Below, in pieces: positions 59,253 to 64,000 of a DNA stretch of 64,000 nucleotides. Source of the stretch: CAIVAT01 sp037133475 (GTDB lineage: Bacteria; Bacteroidota; Bacteroidia; Bacteroidales; FEN-979); contig JBAXOB010000009.1 of the NCBI GenBank assembly GCA_037133475.1, positions 1 through 64,000 of the forward strand, in the 5' to 3' direction. The stretch's first letter is position 1; each line of letters starts with the position of its first letter. The translations under genes and the position numbers were made by a program. Under the pieces are notes generated by a model. It was not told the DNA's origin and searched no databases. It worked only from the letters and a program-made list of their open reading frames with translations.

Positions 59253-61717
59253 GTTGCTCACAATGTACTGTTAAAGGTTCGGCAGGCGCATCGGCTGACT
59301 ACCCCTGTCCCTGCGATCGGTTTATTTTTCCCCTGCCGCTGAATATCGGGGCAGGGCTTGACAAACTGCCGCGGCAGACCGCAACTTTTCCCGAATTCAG
59401 GAGAGCCATGCTCCGGGATATTATGGGGGAAACCGTTGAGGTTATTGACAATACCAATACCCTGGTGGCCGTGAAGCCTCTCACCTCCTGGCGGGCACGG
59501 AAAAAGGATGATCCCGGCATCATGCTTCTTGAAATGTGGGCCTATGTTTGCGATTGCCTCTCCTTCTATGATGAGGTTCTGGCCAATGAAGCCTATATCA
59601 GGACCTGCGCGTTAAAACCCGATCTCAGGCGCCTGGTAGCGCTTTTAGGTTACCTGCCTCGCCCGGCCGTGGGCTCAGTGGTCGACCTGGCTGCCATTGC
59701 CGAAGGGAGAATCCGTGTAAATCTGCCCCTGGGGACTGCCTTCCGCTCCGGGGCTTTCGACGGAAATCCCCCGCAGGTTTTCGAACTCGATCAGGATCTT
59801 TTCATACATCCCTTCACAAACCGGGCCGGGATTACCGCACCTCACCCTGGAAAGATCCGGCAGGACCATCCCGCATCACTGCTGGTAAACCTGAAGGGTG
59901 AGGTCAGCGAAGATGCCCTGTTGCTGCTTGTTGACAAGGCAGACGACAGCCAGAACAGTTGCCTGCAGGTTCAGAAAGTTGAGAAATATACCGGCGCCGA
60001 CAATAAGCAATACAACAGGATCTCTTTTACCTCTCCGACGAATCTGAGGCAAGATGAACCCCTGGAGCAGCTTCAGTTGATGAAACCGGCACTTACCACC
60101 GGGTTATGGACCAAAAGCGATGCCGGTAAAACCATCAGCGGTACCACCATCATCCTGAACAGCCTGAACCACCAGATCAAGCCCGGTGATTTTATCATGC
60201 TTACCTGTAAAACGTTAAAAAGATGGTTCCGGGTAACCGGGGTGAATGATGTGTCAAGACCCATCAATGCCTCGAACAGCGTGACTGTGAATAAAAATGT
60301 CTTCACCCTCTCCGGGTTTGAAAACCCCGTCACCGCCCTTACCTTGCACGAAGAGGTCTACGACTGGAGACTAATCCTGCCCTCGTGGGTGACGGACTGG
60401 TCAAATGCCGACCCCGCCGGGATAACGGTTCATTATAACCTGCAAACCATTGCGACAATCACGGATGAGCCCAACCCCACCTTGTCTGCATCTGATCCGT
60501 TAAATTTCAGTACGAGGCTGGAAATGCCCATTGAAAAATATAATCCTTCCCGGTTTCTGCTGCAGGATAAAAACATGCAGGGAATCAGCATTGGAGGCGG
60601 CATTGACTATGATCGCCAGAAGCTTGTTCCGGATAATACAGATCCCTGGAAACGACCCGCCACTTTACCCGTGGATGTTTACGGAAATGTAATCACGGCT
60701 TCGCGGGGTGAAACCGTGAAAAATGAAAAACTGGGAAGCGGGGATGCCTCGGTTCCCTCGCAGACCTTCAAGCTTAAAAAGAAACCCCTGACATACTATC
60801 TTTCTCCAACTGCCGGTAATGACCAGGGAGTAAAAAGCTCCCTCACCATTTATGCGGACGGAATCAAATGGAGCGAGGTAAACACCTTTTACGGCATGAA
60901 AGAATATGACAGGGTTTATATTGTCAGGCAGAATGACCAGGGTGAATCACTGGTGACCTTTGGCGACGGGATCAGGGGACAACGGCTTCCGACAGGGATC
61001 GACAATGTGGTGTGCAACTATCGCTTTGGCGCCGAAGCTGCCGTTCCTCCTGCAGGTTCGGTGAACCAGGTATCGAAACCTGTGAAAGGGCTGCAAAGCG
61101 TAAAGAACATATTACCCGCCTATGGGGGGTCGGATGCCGAGGAGGCAGGAACCATGCGCACCTTTGCCCCGAAGTCGGCACTGATCCTTGACCGCATCGT
61201 ATCGATCAACGACATGGAGGCGGTGGCGGCGGCTTTTCCCGGCGTCAGGGCAGTTCAGACCGAATGGAGATGGGATATCCTGAAACAGAGGGCAACTGCC
61301 CACATCTATTACATCGGGAGTGATTCGTTAAAAACTCCCCTGTCGCAAAGAATAAGGAACCTCTCCGATCCGTCGACACCCATCACCGTTGACACGGCAA
61401 AGGCGGTTCCGCTTTCCATGGCCTTGAATGTAGGTATTGACCCGCTCTTCCTCGAGCAGGAGGTGATCAGGGAATTGTTCCAATCGCTGCTGGACCCGGC
61501 AGGCGGTTTGCTGGCGCCCGAAAATATCGGGATCGGAAAACCTTTGTACAGGAGCAGGATCTTCGAATCGGCGCTGAGAGTCAGCGGTACCACGGCGATG
61601 CATGAGATCGTGGTCAATACAGGATCTTTCAAAGGGTTTGCCATGACCCCCGGAGCAGGCAACTATTTTGATATTGAGATGGGAGGCCTCGTAATTAACG
61701 GGAAACAAAACGGATAG
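59249..61717 (+). CDS. Baseplate wedge protein, second J-like (Pvc12 type)
   Basis: 822 residues. It begins with a cysteine-rich stretch (SCSQCTVKGSAG, CPCDRF) that may bind a metal. A core of PGIMLLEMWAYVCDCLSFYD, then YIRTCALKPDLRRLVALLGY and a C-terminal block SALILDRIVSINDMEAVAAA with FPGVRAVQTEWRWD is shared with the previous gene and with Afp12/Pvc12. It forms a second wedge layer of the baseplate. It overlaps its neighbour by four bases and the next gene follows six bases after its stop. Confidence 0.88.
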   Translation: MSCSQCTVKGSAGASADYPCPCDRFIFPLPLNIGAGLDKLPRQTATFPEFRRAMLRDIMGETVEVIDNTNTLVAVKPLTSWRARKKDDPGIMLLEMWAYVCDCLSFYDEVLANEAYIRTCALKPDLRRLVALLGYLPRPAVGSVVDLAAIAEGRIRVNLPLGTAFRSGAFDGNPPQVFELDQDLFIHPFTNRAGITAPHPGKIRQDHPASLLVNLKGEVSEDALLLLVDKADDSQNSCLQVQKVEKYTGADNKQYNRISFTSPTNLRQDEPLEQLQLMKPALTTGLWTKSDAGKTISGTTIILNSLNHQIKPGDFIMLTCKTLKRWFRVTGVNDVSRPINASNSVTVNKNVFTLSGFENPVTALTLHEEVYDWRLILPSWVTDWSNADPAGITVHYNLQTIATITDEPNPTLSASDPLNFSTRLEMPIEKYNPSRFLLQDKNMQGISIGGGIDYDRQKLVPDNTDPWKRPATLPVDVYGNVITASRGETVKNEKLGSGDASVPSQTFKLKKKPLTYYLSPTAGNDQGVKSSLTIYADGIKWSEVNTFYGMKEYDRVYIVRQNDQGESLVTFGDGIRGQRLPTGIDNVVCNYRFGAEAAVPPAGSVNQVSKPVKGLQSVKNILPAYGGSDAEEAGTMRTFAPKSALILDRIVSINDMEAVAAAFPGVRAVQTEWRWDILKQRATAHIYYIGSDSLKTPLSQRIRNLSDPSTPITVDTAKAVPLSMALNVGIDPLFLEQEVIRELFQSLLDPAGGLLAPENIGIGKPLYRSRIFESALRVSGTTAMHEIVVNTGSFKGFAMTPGAGNYFDIEMGGLVINGKQNG

Positions 61718-61723
61718 CCGGAT

Positions 61724-63961
61724 ATGAGCATAGACCAGTTTGAACAATATTATACCGAGAAACTGTGGGAAGCCATTCCCTCCATTTACCGCCATGAAGA
61801 CGGAATGGCCGATAAACCTGGCGTATTGCGGGCCATCGTTTCGGTAATGGCAAAACAGGCTGCCATTCTCAGGCGCAGCCAGGACAGGTTATGGGATGAC
61901 CAGTTTATTGAACTGTGCGATGAATGGGCGGTTCCCTATATCGGCGACCTCGTGGCAACGCGCCTGTTGTCGGCCTTAAACCCTCGCGGCCGGAGGGTGG
62001 ATGTGGCCAAAACCATCTATTACCGCCGGAGAAAGGGAACTCCGCGCATTCTCGAAGAACTGATCAATGATATCAGCGGGTGGGAAGGTAAAATGACGGA
62101 ACAGTTTACAAAACTGGCCCGTTCGCGTCACGGGCTCGACCCGTTTCCCGCTCCGCTGGCCGGAAGATACACCGGAACCATGCCGGGCGGCTGGGCCGAC
62201 CTGCGTAACCAGAAGCAGTCCGAACTGGCAAACGGCCCGTTTGAGGAGTTCTTTCACACACCCGATGTTCGCAGGTATTCAGGAATCGATGGCCGTTACG
62301 CCATTCCCAAGCTTGCATTTTACCTCTACCGGTTAACCTCCTTTGAGGCTGTCAACATCACCCCATTTTCGATGGGGGATGGCAAACGGTTCGGCTTTGA
62401 TCCCTCCGGCAGGGAGATACCGCTGTTCAGCCAATCAGGCACTTCCCGCGACTGGAACCAGTGGCACTCTCCCTCCATGGCCGAACTGCCCGCTCCCATC
62501 CCCTGCAGGCTTCTTGGAAATGCAGAATACCTCATTACCGGGGATGTCATCCAGCAATTGAAACCGGTAGGATTAACGAATCCGACAGCCTGGCAGGAAC
62601 TCGGGAAAATCGCAGGACTCAGGTTCAAAAATGAGGCCAGCCTCCTTGCCTTTATTTCAACCTTCTCCACCAAGGGCGACATCCTGCTGGTTTTGCCCTC
62701 CCTGCTGGCCTTTTCCCTTGTGGCTGATTGCGGGAAAAGCATCCTGCTGCCCGACGAACACACCGTCGTGAGCGCGCCCCTGGATTTGAATTCAATTGCA
62801 GTCTGTTTCAGATCGCCTGACCGGATTATCACCACCCGGGATATTGCAGCGGCATCCCTCGTGTCGTGGTCAGGCGCATCCGACAGGGAACTCTCCATTG
62901 ATGCTGAAAAGGGTTTGTTTATGTTCCAAAATGACCAATCGGGGAAGGGCGAACTTATCGTGTCGTATCACTATGGTTTTTCAGCCCCTCTCGGTGCCGG
63001 AACTTACGAGCGGCCATGTATCAGTGATTCATTACCCGCTGTTAATATCAGCAATGGAGGAGCCTTGATTGCCGCGCAATTGCCGGTCGGCGGCGCAGCC
63101 CAAATTGATGACAGCAGGAGTTATGGTCCGGTTGATCCGGTCACCGGGATCAAAAGCATGGTTTTGCAGTCGGAAAGCAGCCAGCGGCCCTATATCCGGA
63201 TTGAGGAGGATTGGACACTCAGTTCGGGATCAGAGATAAATTCATCCCTTACGCTGGATGGCCTGTGGATTGGCGCGAAAGGCGGTTCCAACCTGAAGAT
63301 CATCCTTGAGGGAGATTTCGACTGCGTGGTGATCAGGAATTGCACCCTCGACCCCGGCGGAAGCAGCAACATTGCAAAAGAGGTGCTTTTCCCGGTCTCA
63401 CTGTCAATCAGGGGAAGGGTTGGAAAGCTGTGTATCGGTTCCTCCATCCTGGGGCCGGTTTATCGGGAGGGCTCCGGGATTGTTGAAGAGATGTCGGTCT
63501 CCGATTCGATCATCCAGTCGGTTGATCCGCTTGTAAAAGCCCTGAACATCGATACCGGGAAATCCGTCATTACAAGGACAACGGTTTTTGGAGAGTCCCG
63601 GCTGCACCGGCTGGAAGCATCGGAGGCGCTGTTTACCGGGACTGTCATGGTAACCGATTCCCAGCAGGGCTGTTTCAGGTTCAGCGCCGCTCCTGAAACC
63701 AGCAGGTTGCCGCATCCCTATGAAAGTTTCCTCTTTGCCCGTGATTCCAACCATTGGTTCACCTCGCGGAGGTTCGGCGATCCGGGGTACGGCCAGTTAA
63801 GCGATACAGCTCCAGAAAAGCTGAAGCGGGGAGCAGAGAACGGATCTGAAACCGGCGCCTTCAGCAGCATGCTGAATCCTGTCAAATCAGATGGCCTGCA
63901 AAGCAAGGTCAGCGAATATATGCCATTTGGGCTGATTCCGATATTTATCCACCAAACATAA
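61724..63961 (+). CDS. Tail protein I-like baseplate protein
   Basis: 745 residues. The first 150 residues carry a P2 gpI-type domain: AIPSIYRHEDGMAD, then ILRRSQDRLWDDQFIELCDE and YYRRRKGTPRILEELINDI, where the RRRKGTP loop is typical. The long remainder (residues 200-745) is beta-rich and repetitive (several strands of the IxIxGxVGKLCIG form near 560-690), as expected for a baseplate-to-fibre connector or receptor-binding extension. It is the last complete gene in the window. The P2-like part would dock to the wedge proteins. Confidence 0.8.
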   Translation: MSIDQFEQYYTEKLWEAIPSIYRHEDGMADKPGVLRAIVSVMAKQAAILRRSQDRLWDDQFIELCDEWAVPYIGDLVATRLLSALNPRGRRVDVAKTIYYRRRKGTPRILEELINDISGWEGKMTEQFTKLARSRHGLDPFPAPLAGRYTGTMPGGWADLRNQKQSELANGPFEEFFHTPDVRRYSGIDGRYAIPKLAFYLYRLTSFEAVNITPFSMGDGKRFGFDPSGREIPLFSQSGTSRDWNQWHSPSMAELPAPIPCRLLGNAEYLITGDVIQQLKPVGLTNPTAWQELGKIAGLRFKNEASLLAFISTFSTKGDILLVLPSLLAFSLVADCGKSILLPDEHTVVSAPLDLNSIAVCFRSPDRIITTRDIAAASLVSWSGASDRELSIDAEKGLFMFQNDQSGKGELIVSYHYGFSAPLGAGTYERPCISDSLPAVNISNGGALIAAQLPVGGAAQIDDSRSYGPVDPVTGIKSMVLQSESSQRPYIRIEEDWTLSSGSEINSSLTLDGLWIGAKGGSNLKIILEGDFDCVVIRNCTLDPGGSSNIAKEVLFPVSLSIRGRVGKLCIGSSILGPVYREGSGIVEEMSVSDSIIQSVDPLVKALNIDTGKSVITRTTVFGESRLHRLEASEALFTGTVMVTDSQQGCFRFSAAPETSRLPHPYESFLFARDSNHWFTSRRFGDPGYGQLSDTAPEKLKRGAENGSETGAFSSMLNPVKSDGLQSKVSEYMPFGLIPIFIHQT

Positions 63962-63970
63962 AGAAAAGAG

Positions 63971-64000
63971 ATGGGAACGTTTGACATTTCCAGAATAAAT
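63971..64000 (+). CDS. Start of the next eCIS gene (partial)
   Basis: An ATG ten bases after the gpI-like stop, with AAGAAAAGAG before it, opens a frame of ten codons (MGTFDISRIN) that runs off the window. The type cannot be told. Confidence 0.5.
   Translation, partial: MGTFDISRIN

Noticed and set aside
39462..63961. Prophage
   Set aside because: No terminase, capsid, portal, integrase or lysis genes; presence of DUF4157, DUF4255 and the AAA+ ATPase marks an eCIS.
39462..63961. Type VI secretion system (including Bacteroidota T6SSiii)
   Set aside because: No TssJLM-type or TssN/O/P/Q/R membrane genes and no TssB/TssC pair; a single long sheath protein and the ATPase fit eCIS better.

Overview
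The window comes from a Bacteroidota chromosome of roughly balanced base composition. Evidence for this includes two secreted proteins ending in type IX secretion sorting tails, an ECF sigma/FecR pair with STN and carboxypeptidase-regulatory-like proteins, a LytS/LytTR two-component pair, several TAnnTTTG promoter boxes, and near-absence of Shine-Dalgarno sequences. I see no tRNA, rRNA or CRISPR array. The genus cannot be fixed from sequence alone.

Bases 1-20.4 kb hold ordinary chromosomal genes: tyrosyl-tRNA synthetase, two T9SS-type secreted proteins, a lipoprotein/LytS/LytTR/flavodoxin operon, a large secreted glycosidase-like protein, and a cell-wall group (ATP-grasp, two L,D-transpeptidase-type enzymes, NlpC/P60). 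Small proteins (DUF3795, HsmA-like, Cdd1, DUF4236, DUF2141, VOC) lie between them. Bases 20.4-24.8 kb are a four-gene minus-strand operon of ECF sigma factor, FecR anti-sigma factor and two related regulatory-domain proteins, with no TonB receptor.

Bases 24.8-39.4 kb are a looser accessory region. It holds a DMT exporter, AraC and TetR regulators, SnoaL-like, CDGSH, extradiol dioxygenase, hexapeptide acyltransferase, VIT1/CCC1-like, PAS histidine kinase, GNAT and zinc alcohol dehydrogenase genes. These are separated by long repeat-rich gaps: a 187-bp dispersed repeat present three times with nested inverted arms, two further repeat families, an 8-bp minisatellite, and decayed genes (methyltransferase, TetR; a VOC fragment and an SRPBCC fragment lie further left).

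Bases 39.46 kb to the right edge form one uninterrupted plus-strand operon for an extracellular contractile injection system (eCIS, the PVC/Afp/MAC type of phage-tail-like particle). The order is sheath, inner tube, gp26-like baseplate protein, a proline-rich unknown, DUF4255 terminator, AAA+ ATPase, a small conserved protein, three DUF4157 (eCIS core domain) proteins, CIS tube/hub protein, LysM protein, gp27-like hub, gp5-like spike, a small unknown, gp25, two baseplate J-type wedge proteins, a gpI-like tail protein and the first ten codons of another gene.

The most interesting part is the DUF4157 block (47.7-53.1 kb). Three proteins share the same N-terminal leader and HELxH motif but carry unrelated C-termini: one with a His/Cys pair like clan CD (caspase-like) proteases, one with a Tlde1/YkuD-like L,D-transpeptidase motif that would act on peptidoglycan, and one with a transglutaminase/papain-like Cys-His-Asn pattern. 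The leaders of the second and third are identical over 354 bp except for one base, and a broken copy of the start of the downstream CIS tube gene lies between them. This looks like a cargo array that grows by tandem duplication and swaps C-terminal payloads. The enzymatic assignments are motif-based inference.
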